From Rhodococcus sp. Z13 (GTDB taxonomy: Bacteria; Actinomycetota; Actinomycetes; Mycobacteriales; Mycobacteriaceae): a DNA stretch of 64,000 nucleotides. Below are positions 49,659-64,000 of this stretch, one piece after another. Numbering within the stretch: position 1 is the stretch's first letter; the number at the start of each line of letters is the position of its first letter. The DNA is taken from assembly GCF_025837095.1 (NCBI RefSeq), contig NZ_CP107551.1, positions 2,028,352 to 2,092,351 on the forward strand. The letters are read 5' to 3'. A program made the position numbers and the translations under genes. Under the pieces are notes generated by a model. The model was not told where the DNA came from. It did no database searches and worked only from the letters and a program-made list of their open reading frames with translations.

Positions 49659-50288
49659 ATGACGGGGGTGACGACCACGATCGTGATGACGGTGCTCGGC
49701 GTCGTGGCGGGAGTGACGGTGCGGCAGCTGTCCGGGCGGATGGCGGGACGCCGGCCACCACCGGGCCGGTGCGAAGCGGCATGCGCGGCGGCGGGAATGC
49801 TCGCCGCCACCGTCGCCACCGGCGCGGGGATCATCGCCGCGGCGCTGTTCGGCTGGTGGTGCGTGTGCGCGAGCACCGTCGACCTGCTCGCACGGCGCCT
49901 GCCGAACACACTCACCCTCGGGGGCGCGGCCGCGGCCCTGGTCGCGGCGACCGCGACCGGTCACGGACGATCCGCCCTCGCAGGGGCCCTCCTGCTCACG
50001 GTGCCCCTGCTCGTCGCGCACCTCGTGGCACCGTGGTCGCTGGGCGCCGGCGACGTCAAACTCGCCCTCGGGCTCGGCGCAGTCACCGGCACCACCGGCC
50101 CCGGCGCGGTGCTGCTCGCGGCCCTGCTGCCGTCGGTGCTCACGGTCCTCGCGGCGCTGGTCGTGCGGCTGCGGGAGCGCCATCGCCGCACGCAGGGGAG
50201 CGGTCCCCGCGGCCTTCCGCACGGCCCGTCGATGTGCGTGGCCGCGGTGACGGCGTCGATCTTGACCGGTTGGCCAGGGGCGGTATGA
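49659..50288 (+). CDS. A24 prepilin-peptidase-like membrane protein
   Basis: A 209-residue polytopic membrane protein with the two Asp of type IV prepilin peptidases: one in [13 protein letters not shown] and one in [12 protein letters not shown]. The N-terminal methyltransferase domain of full PilD is missing, as in archaeal and TadV-type short peptidases. No pilin or tad genes are nearby, so the substrate is unknown. A similar gene (Rv2551c) lies upstream of aroC in M. tuberculosis. Confidence 0.85.
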   Translation: MTGVTTTIVMTVLGVVAGVTVRQLSGRMAGRRPPPGRCEAACAAAGMLAATVATGAGIIAAALFGWWCVCASTVDLLARRLPNTLTLGGAAAALVAATATGHGRSALAGALLLTVPLLVAHLVAPWSLGAGDVKLALGLGAVTGTTGPGAVLLAALLPSVLTVLAALVVRLRERHRRTQGSGPRGLPHGPSMCVAAVTASILTGWPGAV

Positions 50289-50322
50289 CGAAGGGCGGGG
50301 CGAACATGGAAGGATGGACCCC

Positions 50323-51510
50323 GTGCTGCGTTGGATAACTGCTGGAGAATCCCATGGTCCCGCCCTCGTCGCGATGCTCGAGGGGATGGTCGCCGGTGTC
50401 GAGGTGACGTCGAACGACATCTCGGAGCAACTCGCGCGGCGGCGACTCGGCTACGGCCGCGGCGCACGCATGAAGTTCGAAGCCGACAAGGTCACCGTCA
50501 TCGGCGGTGTCCGGCACGGACGTACCCTCGGCGGTCCGGTCGCCATCGAGATCGGCAACACCGAGTGGCCCAAGTGGGAGACCATCATGGCCGCCGACCC
50601 GGTCGACCCGGCCGTGCTCGAGGGGCAGGCCCGCAATGCGCCGCTCACCCGCCCGCGCCCCGGTCATGCCGACTTCGCGGGGATGCTCAAGTACGGCTTC
50701 GACGACGCCCGCCCCGTCCTCGAACGGGCCAGCGCCCGTGAGACCGCGGCCCGCGTCGCCGCCGGCACCGTCGCCCGCAACTTCCTGCGGCAGGTCTTCG
50801 GGGCCGAGATCGTCTCGCACGTGATCTCCATCGGCTCCTCCGATCCCTACGTCGGCCCGGAACCGCGGCCCGAGGACCTCGAGGCCATCGACGCGAGCCC
50901 GGTGCGCGCCTACGACAAGGCCGCCGAGGAATCGATGATCGCCGAGATCGAGGCCGCCAAGCGCGACGGTGACACCCTCGGTGGTGTCGTCGAGGTCGTC
51001 GTCCACGGCCTGCCCGTGGGCATCGGCTCGTTCGTCAGCGGCGCCGATCGTCTCGACGCGCGCCTCGCCGCGGCCCTCATGGGCATCCAGGCCATCAAGG
51101 GCGTCGAGGTCGGCGACGGCTTCGAGACCGCCCGCCGCCGCGGCAGCGCAGCACACGACGAGATGAAGCCCGGCCCCGACGGCGTGGTCCGCTCGTCCAA
51201 CCGCGCCGGTGGCATCGAGGGCGGCATGACCAACGGCGAGCCGCTGCGGGTGCGTGCCGCGATGAAGCCGATCTCCACCGTGCCGCGCGCGCTGTCCACC
51301 GTCGACATGACCACCGGCGACGAGGCCGTCGCGATCCACCAGCGCTCCGACGTGTGTGCAGTCCCGGCCGCGGGGGTCGTCGCCGAGGCGATGGTCGCCC
51401 TCGTCGTGGCCCAGGCTGCGCTGGAGAAGTTCGGTGGCGACTCGGTCGCAGAGACCGCGAGCAACCTCGACCACTACCTGAAGGGCATCGCGGCACGTCC
51501 GCCGCGGTGA
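50323..51510 (+). CDS. aroC: Chorismate synthase
   Basis: A 395-residue enzyme that converts EPSP to chorismate with reduced FMN. Signatures: [14 protein letters not shown] at the start, [40 protein letters not shown] and [16 protein letters not shown] 50323 gives the family N-terminus and has GGAAGG eight bases upstream; the ATG at 50314 overlaps that ribosome site and is less likely. First gene of aroC-aroK-aroB. Confidence 0.97.
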   Translation: MLRWITAGESHGPALVAMLEGMVAGVEVTSNDISEQLARRRLGYGRGARMKFEADKVTVIGGVRHGRTLGGPVAIEIGNTEWPKWETIMAADPVDPAVLEGQARNAPLTRPRPGHADFAGMLKYGFDDARPVLERASARETAARVAAGTVARNFLRQVFGAEIVSHVISIGSSDPYVGPEPRPEDLEAIDASPVRAYDKAAEESMIAEIEAAKRDGDTLGGVVEVVVHGLPVGIGSFVSGADRLDARLAAALMGIQAIKGVEVGDGFETARRRGSAAHDEMKPGPDGVVRSSNRAGGIEGGMTNGEPLRVRAAMKPISTVPRALSTVDMTTGDEAVAIHQRSDVCAVPAAGVVAEAMVALVVAQAALEKFGGDSVAETASNLDHYLKGIAARPPR

Positions 51511-53251
<1,741 letters not shown>

Positions 53252-53262
53252 ACTCCCGGGTC

Positions 53263-53859
53263 TCACCGTGCCGCCGTCTCCGGGTTCCAGCGGGGATCGC
53301 GACCGGTGAGCCCGAGCAGCCGGTCGAGTGGCGACGCATCGTCGCCGACCGGGACGACGGGGCCGAACAGGCCTCCGTCCGCCCGATCCTCGTCGGTGGT
53401 CTGCGCCGCGAAGGCGGTGCACGCGGCGATCTCGTACGGCTCGCACTCGTACTCCTGCCCGGTGGCCACCGCGAGATCCCAGCTGTGGACGACAAGTTCG
53501 TCGAGGGCGACGAGCCCGGCGACCGGAGCGGGCAGATCCAGTCCGCCCGCCCGGGTGGTGCCCGTCCAGGCCTCGGGGTCACGCCACGCGGCGGCCAGGG
53601 CCGGTAGCAGCTCGGCGGCGACCGACCGCCAGTCCGGTGGCAGTGCGCCGGAGAAGACGGGTGGTGCGTCGGTGTGGGGTCCGTGGTCCTTGCGGGCTGC
53701 GGCGGTGAAGGCCGACGACAGTCCCAGCACGTGATCGACGAGCACGTTCACGGGGGTGCCCGTGCACGGGGTCGGCGCCGACAGTTGTGTGTCGTCGATC
53801 GCCGCCAGGATCCGCTCCATACGGCGGGTCGCGGGGGACAGGTCCAATGTCTCGGTCAC
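53263..53859 (-). CDS. TIGR03086-type / maleylpyruvate-isomerase N-domain protein
   Basis: A 198-residue DinB-fold protein related to the mycothiol-dependent maleylpyruvate isomerase N-terminal domain: TPCTGTPVNVLVDHVLG near the N-terminus and LVALDELVVHSWDLAVATGQ in the middle. The His of VDHVLG and those around VVHSWD are likely metal ligands. Probably a mycothiol-dependent enzyme of unknown substrate. GTG 53859 has GAGGAGG upstream. Confidence 0.82.
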   Translation of the reverse strand: MTETLDLSPATRRMERILAAIDDTQLSAPTPCTGTPVNVLVDHVLGLSSAFTAAARKDHGPHTDAPPVFSGALPPDWRSVAAELLPALAAAWRDPEAWTGTTRAGGLDLPAPVAGLVALDELVVHSWDLAVATGQEYECEPYEIAACTAFAAQTTDEDRADGGLFGPVVPVGDDASPLDRLLGLTGRDPRWNPETAAR

Positions 53860-54005
53860 GGGGGCCTCCTCGGTTCCGGTGGTCGGTAGGACGGACCGTC
53901 CTGGGGGCCGGAACCGAGCGCGCTCCACCGAATCGTGACCTGAACCGACAATGAGAGCGCGGAAAACGCCTGTTCAGGACCGTAGGAGTGGAATTCGCTG
54001 CAGTA

Positions 54006-54563
54006 CTACTGCTTCGGATTCACCGTCGGGAACGTCGTCGTGGGAGCGTCGGCGTCGCGCCACGCCGGGTCGGCCGTGGCCGGAGTGGAAACGTGATGCT
54101 CGCTGTGCTCCGACCAGTCGTCGTTGCGTTCGGCCCTGCGTTCCTGGCGGCGGGCGAAGAACCGACCCAGGGTCACCGCGGCGGTGGCCGGCAGGAAGAC
54201 CAGTAGCACCGTGAACGCGGCACCGGAGGTCACCTCGAAGAACAGGGAGGTCACACCCACAGGAATCGCCGTGACCGTGTCGACCAGCCAGGTGAGCACA
54301 CCACCGACGATGCCGGTGACCGCACCGGCGGCGAGCCAGCGCAACGTCAGATCGGCGCCCTCCTCCGGATCCGGATGGGCGCGGCGGTCGCGGATCCCGT
54401 CGAGACCCGCCCACAGGAAGGCGGCGACCACCACGACGATCAGGCCCAGCCAGCGCAGAACCGATCCTTGCAGCGGCCACTGGACGAGAGCAGCACCGAG
54501 CAGTACACGCACGACCACGTGGACCAGAGCCAGACCGAGCCCGCGGAGCAACCAGGGTTTCAT
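54006..54563 (-). CDS. B-4DMT-type four-helix membrane protein
   Basis: A 185-residue protein with four membrane helices (LGLALVHVVVRVLLGAAL, LGLIVVVVAAFLWAGL, AAGAVTGIVGGVLTWLV, FTVLLVFLPATAAVTLG) and a charged cytoplasmic tail (RRQERRAERNDDW). It resembles the actinobacterial B-4DMT transporter-like family. In M. tuberculosis a similar gene (Rv2536) stands divergent from pepQ. Substrate unknown. Confidence 0.7.
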   Translation of the reverse strand: MKPWLLRGLGLALVHVVVRVLLGAALVQWPLQGSVLRWLGLIVVVVAAFLWAGLDGIRDRRAHPDPEEGADLTLRWLAAGAVTGIVGGVLTWLVDTVTAIPVGVTSLFFEVTSGAAFTVLLVFLPATAAVTLGRFFARRQERRAERNDDWSEHSEHHVSTPATADPAWRDADAPTTTFPTVNPKQ

Positions 54564-54644
54564 GTACCCGAGGGTAACGGGTGGCGAGGCCGACAGTGTG
54601 TCTCGTCCCACACCGGGTCTCCTGTCCCGCACCGGGCCGCGCGG

Positions 54645-54650
54645 TAGTTT
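54645..54650 (+). promoter_or_regulatory. -10 element for a leaderless pepQ mRNA
   Basis: TAGTTT is six bases upstream of the pepQ ATG at 54657 and there is no ribosome site, so transcription probably starts at the ATG itself. Confidence 0.5.
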
Positions 54651-54656
54651 GTGCCC

Positions 54657-55745
54657 ATGCCCGCCGATCACGCCTCCCGCCGCCGCGCACTGCGCGGACT
54701 GCTCGCCGCCCGTGAACTCGACGCCCTGCTGGTGACGGATCTGCTCAACATCCGCTATCTCACCGGCTTCACCGGATCCAACGCGGCGCTGCTCGTGGCC
54801 GCCGACGGCGACGAACGCACCCTGATCTGCACCGACGGCCGCTACGTCACGCAGGTGGGGGAACAGGTCCCCGACCTGCGGGCGGTGATCGCCCGTGCCT
54901 CCGCGGCGCATCTCGTCGGTGAGTTCGGTACCGCCGGGGCCCGCTGGGGCTTCGAGAGCCACGTCGTCACCGTCGACGAACGGGCCCGCTGGGACTCGCT
55001 CGCGGCATCGGTGCACTTCACACCCGCCCCGGGTCTCGTCGAGCAGCTGCGGGCCGTGAAGGACGAATACGAGATCGGTCTCCTGCGCGCCGCCTGCGGC
55101 GCCGCCGACCGTGCCCTCGCCGACCTGATCGCCGCCGGCGGGCTGCGACCGGGACGGACCGAGAAGGAGGTCGCCCGCGACCTCGAATGGCGCATGTTCG
55201 AGCACGGCGCCGACGGCATCTCCTTCGAGACCATCGTTGCGACCGGAGCCAACTCCGCGATCCCGCACCACCGCCCCACCGGTGCGGTCCTCGCCGACGG
55301 CGACTTCGTGAAACTGGACTTCGGAGCGCAGATCTGCGGCTACCACTCCGACATGACCCGCACCTACGTGCTGGGCCGGGCCGCGGACTGGCAGAGGGAA
55401 CTGTACGAACTGGTGCTGCGCGCCCAGCAGGCCGGGCGGGAGGCGCTCGCCCCGGGCGTCGAGTGCGCGGCGGTGGACGCCGCAGCCCGGTCGGTCATCG
55501 CCGAGGCGGGCCACGGGGAGCTGTTCCTGCACGGTCTCGGACACGGCGTCGGACTCGAGATCCACGAAGCACCCGGAATCGGTGCCGCGGCGACCGGTAC
55601 ACTTGTCGCCGGTGCGGCGGTGACCGTCGAACCGGGTGTGTACTTCTCGGGGCGCGGAGGCGTGCGGATCGAGGACACGCTCGTGGTGCGGGAGCAGTCT
55701 CCGGAGCTGCTTACGCTCACCGACAAGACATTGACCGTCGTTTGA
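54657..55745 (+). CDS. pepQ: Xaa-Pro aminopeptidase/dipeptidase (M24 family)
   Basis: A 362-residue M24 metallopeptidase. A creatinase-like N-terminal domain ([18 protein letters not shown]) precedes the pita-bread domain. The metal ligands are Asp in [14 protein letters not shown] and TRTYVLG, His in [13 protein letters not shown], and Glu in VTVEPGVY and GVRIEDT. ATG 54657 was chosen because of the -10 six bases before it; ATG or GTG at 54651 would precede transcription. It is followed by efp, as in mycobacteria. Confidence 0.94.
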   Translation: MPADHASRRRALRGLLAARELDALLVTDLLNIRYLTGFTGSNAALLVAADGDERTLICTDGRYVTQVGEQVPDLRAVIARASAAHLVGEFGTAGARWGFESHVVTVDERARWDSLAASVHFTPAPGLVEQLRAVKDEYEIGLLRAACGAADRALADLIAAGGLRPGRTEKEVARDLEWRMFEHGADGISFETIVATGANSAIPHHRPTGAVLADGDFVKLDFGAQICGYHSDMTRTYVLGRAADWQRELYELVLRAQQAGREALAPGVECAAVDAAARSVIAEAGHGELFLHGLGHGVGLEIHEAPGIGAAATGTLVAGAAVTVEPGVYFSGRGGVRIEDTLVVREQSPELLTLTDKTLTVV

Positions 55746-55779
55746 GGGCGGTTCCTCGACCCTAGGAGACACGAAACAA

Positions 55780-56343
55780 GTGGCTGATACCAGTGACTTC
55801 AAGAACGGACTCGTTCTGAAAATCGATGGACAGCTCTGGCAGATCATCGAGTTCCAGCACGTCAAGCCGGGCAAGGGCCCTGCCTTCGTGCGTACGAAGC
55901 TCAAGAATGTGACGTCGGGCAAGACCGTCGACAAGACCTGGAATGCCGGTGTCAAGGTCGAGACCGCCACCGTCGACCGCCGTGACATGACGTACCTCTA
56001 CAACGACGGCACCGACTACGTCTTCATGGACGGCGAGACCTACGACCAGATCACGATCTCGCCCGAGCTCCTCGGCGACGCCGCGAAGTTCCTGCTCGAG
56101 AACATGCCGGTGCAGGTCGCGACCCACGACGACACCCCGCTGTTCGTCGAGCTCCCCGTCACGGTCGAGCTCGTCGTCCAGCACACCGACCCGGGCCTGC
56201 AGGGCGACCGCTCCACCGGCGGCACCAAGCCTGCGACCCTCGAGACCGGCGCCGAGATCCAGGTCCCGCTGTTCATCAACACCGGCGACAAGCTCAAGGT
56301 CGACTCCCGTGACGGCAGCTACCTCGGGCGAGTGAACTCCTGA
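55780..56343 (+). CDS. efp: Translation elongation factor P
   Basis: A 187-residue EF-P that relieves ribosome stalling at polyproline. The three domains are evident; the tip loop reads [10 protein letters not shown] with the modifiable Lys32. Modification enzymes (EpmA, YmfI and others) are not in the window. The C-terminal signature is YLGRVNS. The GTG start has AGGAGA about ten bases upstream. The nusB start follows with no gap. Confidence 0.97.
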   Translation: MADTSDFKNGLVLKIDGQLWQIIEFQHVKPGKGPAFVRTKLKNVTSGKTVDKTWNAGVKVETATVDRRDMTYLYNDGTDYVFMDGETYDQITISPELLGDAAKFLLENMPVQVATHDDTPLFVELPVTVELVVQHTDPGLQGDRSTGGTKPATLETGAEIQVPLFINTGDKLKVDSRDGSYLGRVNS

Positions 56344-56838
56344 GTGTCCGGTAACCAGAAGAAGCTCGGGGCCCGGCACAAGGCCCGCAAGCGCGCGGTC
56401 GATCTGCTCTTCGAGGCTGAGGCCCGCGACGTGCACCCCGTCGACCTCGCCGCCGACCGCGTCGAACTCGCGATCGCCGACGACCAGGTCGCGCCGGTCC
56501 CGGCCTACGCGCAGACCATCATCGGCGGTGTCGCCGACCACCTCGACGAGGTCGACCGGACCATCGCCGATCACCTGCACGAGTGGACCCTCGATCGGCT
56601 CCCGGCGGTCGACCGGGCGATCCTGCGCATCGCGGTGTGGGAACTGTTCCACGCCACCAACGTGCCGCCCGTGGTCGCCGTCGACGAGGCGGTCGAGCTG
56701 GCCAAGCAGTTGTCCACCGACGACTCGCCGGCCTTCGTGAACGGTGTGCTCGGGCAGATCGTCGCGGTCGCCGACCAGGTGCGTGCAGCAGCCGCGGCGA
56801 CGCGCGTGCGCCCGGCCGAGGACTCGGACGAGAACTGA
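56344..56838 (+). CDS. nusB: Transcription antitermination factor NusB
   Basis: A 164-residue helical protein for rRNA operon antitermination. It shows [20 protein letters not shown] at the N-terminus, then [16 protein letters not shown] and [29 protein letters not shown]. The GTG start is directly after the efp stop. A strong intrinsic terminator (56874-56906) closes the pepQ-efp-nusB unit. Confidence 0.95.
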   Translation: MSGNQKKLGARHKARKRAVDLLFEAEARDVHPVDLAADRVELAIADDQVAPVPAYAQTIIGGVADHLDEVDRTIADHLHEWTLDRLPAVDRAILRIAVWELFHATNVPPVVAVDEAVELAKQLSTDDSPAFVNGVLGQIVAVADQVRAAAAATRVRPAEDSDEN

Positions 56839-56873
56839 CGCGCCGCCCCGGACGGGGATGACGGACCCGGTGA

Positions 56874-56906
56874 ACGGGCCCGGCGGGACAGTCCCGCCGG
56901 GCCCGT
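56874..56906 (+). terminator. Intrinsic terminator after nusB
   Basis: A perfect 15-bp stem (56874-56888 with 56892-56906) with a 3-nt loop, followed by TCC, 36 bp after the nusB stop. It separates nusB from the pyr operon. Confidence 0.9.
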
Positions 56907-57010
56907 TCCGCGTTTCCGGACCCGTGTCCGGGGCCTGTGTCGGGCTTCACCCGCCATCCGTACCGGGCCACCCTCCGGGCGCTGCTAGGCTCGATATTCG
57001 TCAGGCATCC

Positions 57011-58604
<1,594 letters not shown>

Positions 58605-58648
58605 CGCACTCCGCACGACCGGCCGACACAGGAACAGGAGATACACAG

Positions 58649-59962
58649 GTGACGCCGCAGGTGCTCATCCGCAACGTCCGGATCTACGGCGAGGGCGACC
58701 CGGTCGACGTGCTGCTCGGCGACGAGCAGATCCTCGCGATCGGTACCGGCCTCGACGCCGGAGCGGACGCCGAGGTCGTCGACGGCAAGGGACAGATCCT
58801 GCTGCCCGGCTTCGTCGACCTGCACACCCACCTGCGCGAACCGGGCCGTGAGGACACCGAGACGGTCGACTCCGGCTCCGCTGCCGCCGCCCGCGGCGGC
58901 TACACCGCCGTGTTCGCGATGGCCAACACCGACCCGGTCGCCGACTCCGTCGTGGTCACCGACCACGTGTGGCGCCGCGGCCGTGAGGTCGGGCTCGTCG
59001 ACGTGCACCCGGTCGGTGCCGTCACCGTCGGGCTCGAGGGCAGGCAGCTCGCCGAGATGGGCACCATGGCTGCCGGCGTCGGCCGGGTGAAGATGTTCTC
59101 CGACGACGGCAAGTGCGTCCACGACCCGCTGCTGATGCGCCGCGCGCTCGAGTACTCCGCCTCGCTCGGTGTGCTCATCGCCCAGCACGCAGAGGAGCCG
59201 CGGCTGACCGTCGGTGCCGTTGCCCACGAGGGACCGACCGCTGCCCGTCTGGGGCTGACCGGTTGGCCGCGTGCCGCCGAGGAGTCCGTCGTCGCCCGCG
59301 ACGCGCTGCTCGCCCGTGATGCCGGGGCCCGCGTGCACATCTGCCACGCGTCGACGGCCGGCACGGTCGAGCTGGTGCGCTGGGCCCGCTCCCAGGGCAT
59401 CTCGATCAGTGCCGAGGTCACCCCGCACCACCTGCTCCTCGACGACTCGCGGTTGGAGAGCTACGACGGCATCAACCGGGTCAATCCGCCGCTGCGCGAG
59501 AAATCCGACGTCGAAGCGCTGCGCCGCGGCCTCGCGGACGGGACCATCGACTGTGTGGCCACCGACCACGCCCCGCACGCCGAACAGGACAAGTGCTGCG
59601 AGTTCTCGCAGGCACGCCCCGGCATGCTCGGCCTCGAGACGGCCCTGTCGATCGTGATCGAGACGATGGTCCGCCCCGGGCTGCTGGACTGGCGCGGCGT
59701 CGCGAAGGTCATGAGCGAGCGGCCCGCCGAGATCGTCGGCCTCGACGACCAGGGCCGCCCCATCGAGGTGGGCGAGCCCGCCAACCTCGTGCTGGTGGAC
59801 CCCGATACCGAGTGGACGGTCCGCGGCCGCGAGCTGGCGAGCATCTCCCACAACACGCCCTACGAGGACATGACGCTGCCGGGGAAGGTGACCACCACGG
59901 TGCTGCGCGGACGGATCACCGCCCGCGACGGTGAGGTCTTCCCCCTGACCGGTGAGAGGTAG
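58649..59962 (+). CDS. pyrC: Dihydroorotase
   Basis: A 437-residue class I dihydroorotase. Zinc ligands: [25 protein letters not shown] and [10 protein letters not shown]; the bridging Lys of many class I enzymes is replaced in this family by Asp in FSDDGK. GTG 58649 has AGGAG at 58636-58640 with good spacing. GTG 58601 overlaps the pyrB stop and would add 16 residues, so it cannot be excluded. Confidence 0.95.
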   Translation: MTPQVLIRNVRIYGEGDPVDVLLGDEQILAIGTGLDAGADAEVVDGKGQILLPGFVDLHTHLREPGREDTETVDSGSAAAARGGYTAVFAMANTDPVADSVVVTDHVWRRGREVGLVDVHPVGAVTVGLEGRQLAEMGTMAAGVGRVKMFSDDGKCVHDPLLMRRALEYSASLGVLIAQHAEEPRLTVGAVAHEGPTAARLGLTGWPRAAEESVVARDALLARDAGARVHICHASTAGTVELVRWARSQGISISAEVTPHHLLLDDSRLESYDGINRVNPPLREKSDVEALRRGLADGTIDCVATDHAPHAEQDKCCEFSQARPGMLGLETALSIVIETMVRPGLLDWRGVAKVMSERPAEIVGLDDQGRPIEVGEPANLVLVDPDTEWTVRGRELASISHNTPYEDMTLPGKVTTTVLRGRITARDGEVFPLTGER

Positions 59963-59970
59963 GCGGCGAC

Positions 59971-60462
59971 ATGGATCGCGTATGGCTCACCCTCGGCTTC
60001 GTGGCCCTGTGGGTCGTGCTCGTGCTGCTCATGTGGAAGGGCTGGCGGGGACGCGCCCGCCGCCAGCAGGACGTCATCGGGGAACTGCCCGCCGTCCCGG
60101 CCGAGCCGGGGGAGCGGATCCTCGAACCGACGACCGGCCTCTACGTCGGCAGCACCATCGCCCCGAGCTGGCAGGACCGGATCGCTGTCGGCGACCTCGG
60201 CTACCGTGCCACCGCGGAGCTGAGCCGCTACCGCACCGGGGTGCTGCTCGAACGCACGGGCGCATCCCCGATCTGGATCCCGCAGGAGTCGATCCGCGCG
60301 ATCCGCACCGAACGGGGCCTGGCGGGCAAGGTCATGACGAAGGACGGGGTGCTGGTCATCCGCTGGCAGCTCCCGTCCGGCACGGAGATCGACACCGGTT
60401 TCCGCGGCGACGACAAGTCGGTCTACCCGCTCTGGACGAACGGGACCGGCGAACAATCTTGA
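59971..60462 (+). CDS. Membrane-anchored PH-like protein in the pyr operon
   Basis: A 163-residue protein: one N-terminal membrane helix (about 4-23), a basic segment (KGWRGRARRQ), then a beta-rich domain of about 120 residues (GLYVGSTIAPSWQDRI, GVLLERTGASPIWIPQES, VLVIRW). A gene of this type lies between pyrC and carA in mycobacteria (Rv1382). It is conserved in place but its function is unknown; membrane anchoring of the early pyrimidine enzymes would be speculation. Confidence 0.8.
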   Translation: MDRVWLTLGFVALWVVLVLLMWKGWRGRARRQQDVIGELPAVPAEPGERILEPTTGLYVGSTIAPSWQDRIAVGDLGYRATAELSRYRTGVLLERTGASPIWIPQESIRAIRTERGLAGKVMTKDGVLVIRWQLPSGTEIDTGFRGDDKSVYPLWTNGTGEQS

Positions 60463-60579
60463 GACGGTGACGATCACAACGACGATGACGATCACGACGA
60501 ACAACACGACGAACACGACACGCGAGATCTCAGCCCGTGCGGCCGGCTCTGGTGCGGTCGAAGAGAACGGAGACAACGC

Positions 60580-64000
<3,421 letters not shown>

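Noticed and set aside
60463-60579. GACGA-rich low-complexity stretch before carA
   Set aside because: Considered as a repeat array or attenuator, but the units are irregular and no terminator/antiterminator pair is visible.

Overview
The window looks like the core chromosome of a high-GC, mycolic-acid-containing actinobacterium, most likely Rhodococcus or a close relative. The gene order pdxS-tesB-pdxT-yebC-ruvCAB-yajC-secDF-lipoprotein-apt-rel-ppiB-MBL hydrolase-hisS, then aspS-rarA-alaS-ruvX-mltG-aroE and aroC-aroK-aroB-pepQ-efp-nusB, is the order remembered for Mycobacterium tuberculosis. Many genes start with GTG, and GTGA or TGATG stop/start overlaps are frequent. I saw no tRNA, rRNA, insertion sequence, prophage or CRISPR array.

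Layout. 1-5.7 kb: PLP synthase genes pdxS and pdxT, with tesB between them and yebC after. They are interrupted on the minus strand by an RsbQ/RsbP-type stress module (alpha/beta hydrolase plus PAS-SpoIIE phosphatase). 5.9-14.1 kb: ruvCAB, the Sec accessory genes yajC-secD-secF, a solute-binding lipoprotein and apt. 14.2-21.4 kb: the bifunctional (p)ppGpp enzyme, three consecutive cyclophilin-type prolyl isomerases on the minus strand, a metallo-beta-lactamase-fold hydrolase and hisS. 21.4-34 kb is the accessory-rich part: a PH-like membrane protein, an EspC/EspA-like type VII secretion substrate pair, a radical SAM protein, a divergent MarR/pirin locus with a shared operator, two CNNM/CBS transporters, a 49-residue acidic porin-like peptide, a DUF4383 protein behind a SigB/SigF-like promoter, a 5'-truncated recQ remnant next to an SDR gene, a kinase-like protein with a ruined P-loop, and a chagasin-like inhibitor. 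34-47.7 kb: a zinc peptidase, aspS, a phosphotransferase, a frameshifted phoD, rarA, alaS, ruvX, mltG and aroE. 47.8-56.8 kb: a thiolase, a DUF1622 protein, a prepilin-peptidase-like protein, aroC-aroK-aroB, a mycothiol-dependent-isomerase-like protein, a B-4DMT-type membrane protein, pepQ, efp and nusB. 57-64 kb: the pyrimidine operon pyrR-pyrB-pyrC-(PH-like)-carA-carB, running off the window end, with a PyrR-binding loop overlapping the pyrR ribosome binding site.

How the parts work together. Most of the window is housekeeping: PLP, shikimate and UMP synthesis, tRNA charging, recombination and secretion. The less ordinary elements are the EspC/EspA-like pair without an ESX core nearby, the PorA/PorH-like small peptide with its own strong terminator, and the RsbQP module together with a candidate general-stress promoter 27 kb away. 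Several genes are decaying or have tandem-repeat expansions. All functional calls are from reading the sequence and from family knowledge; no database search was run.
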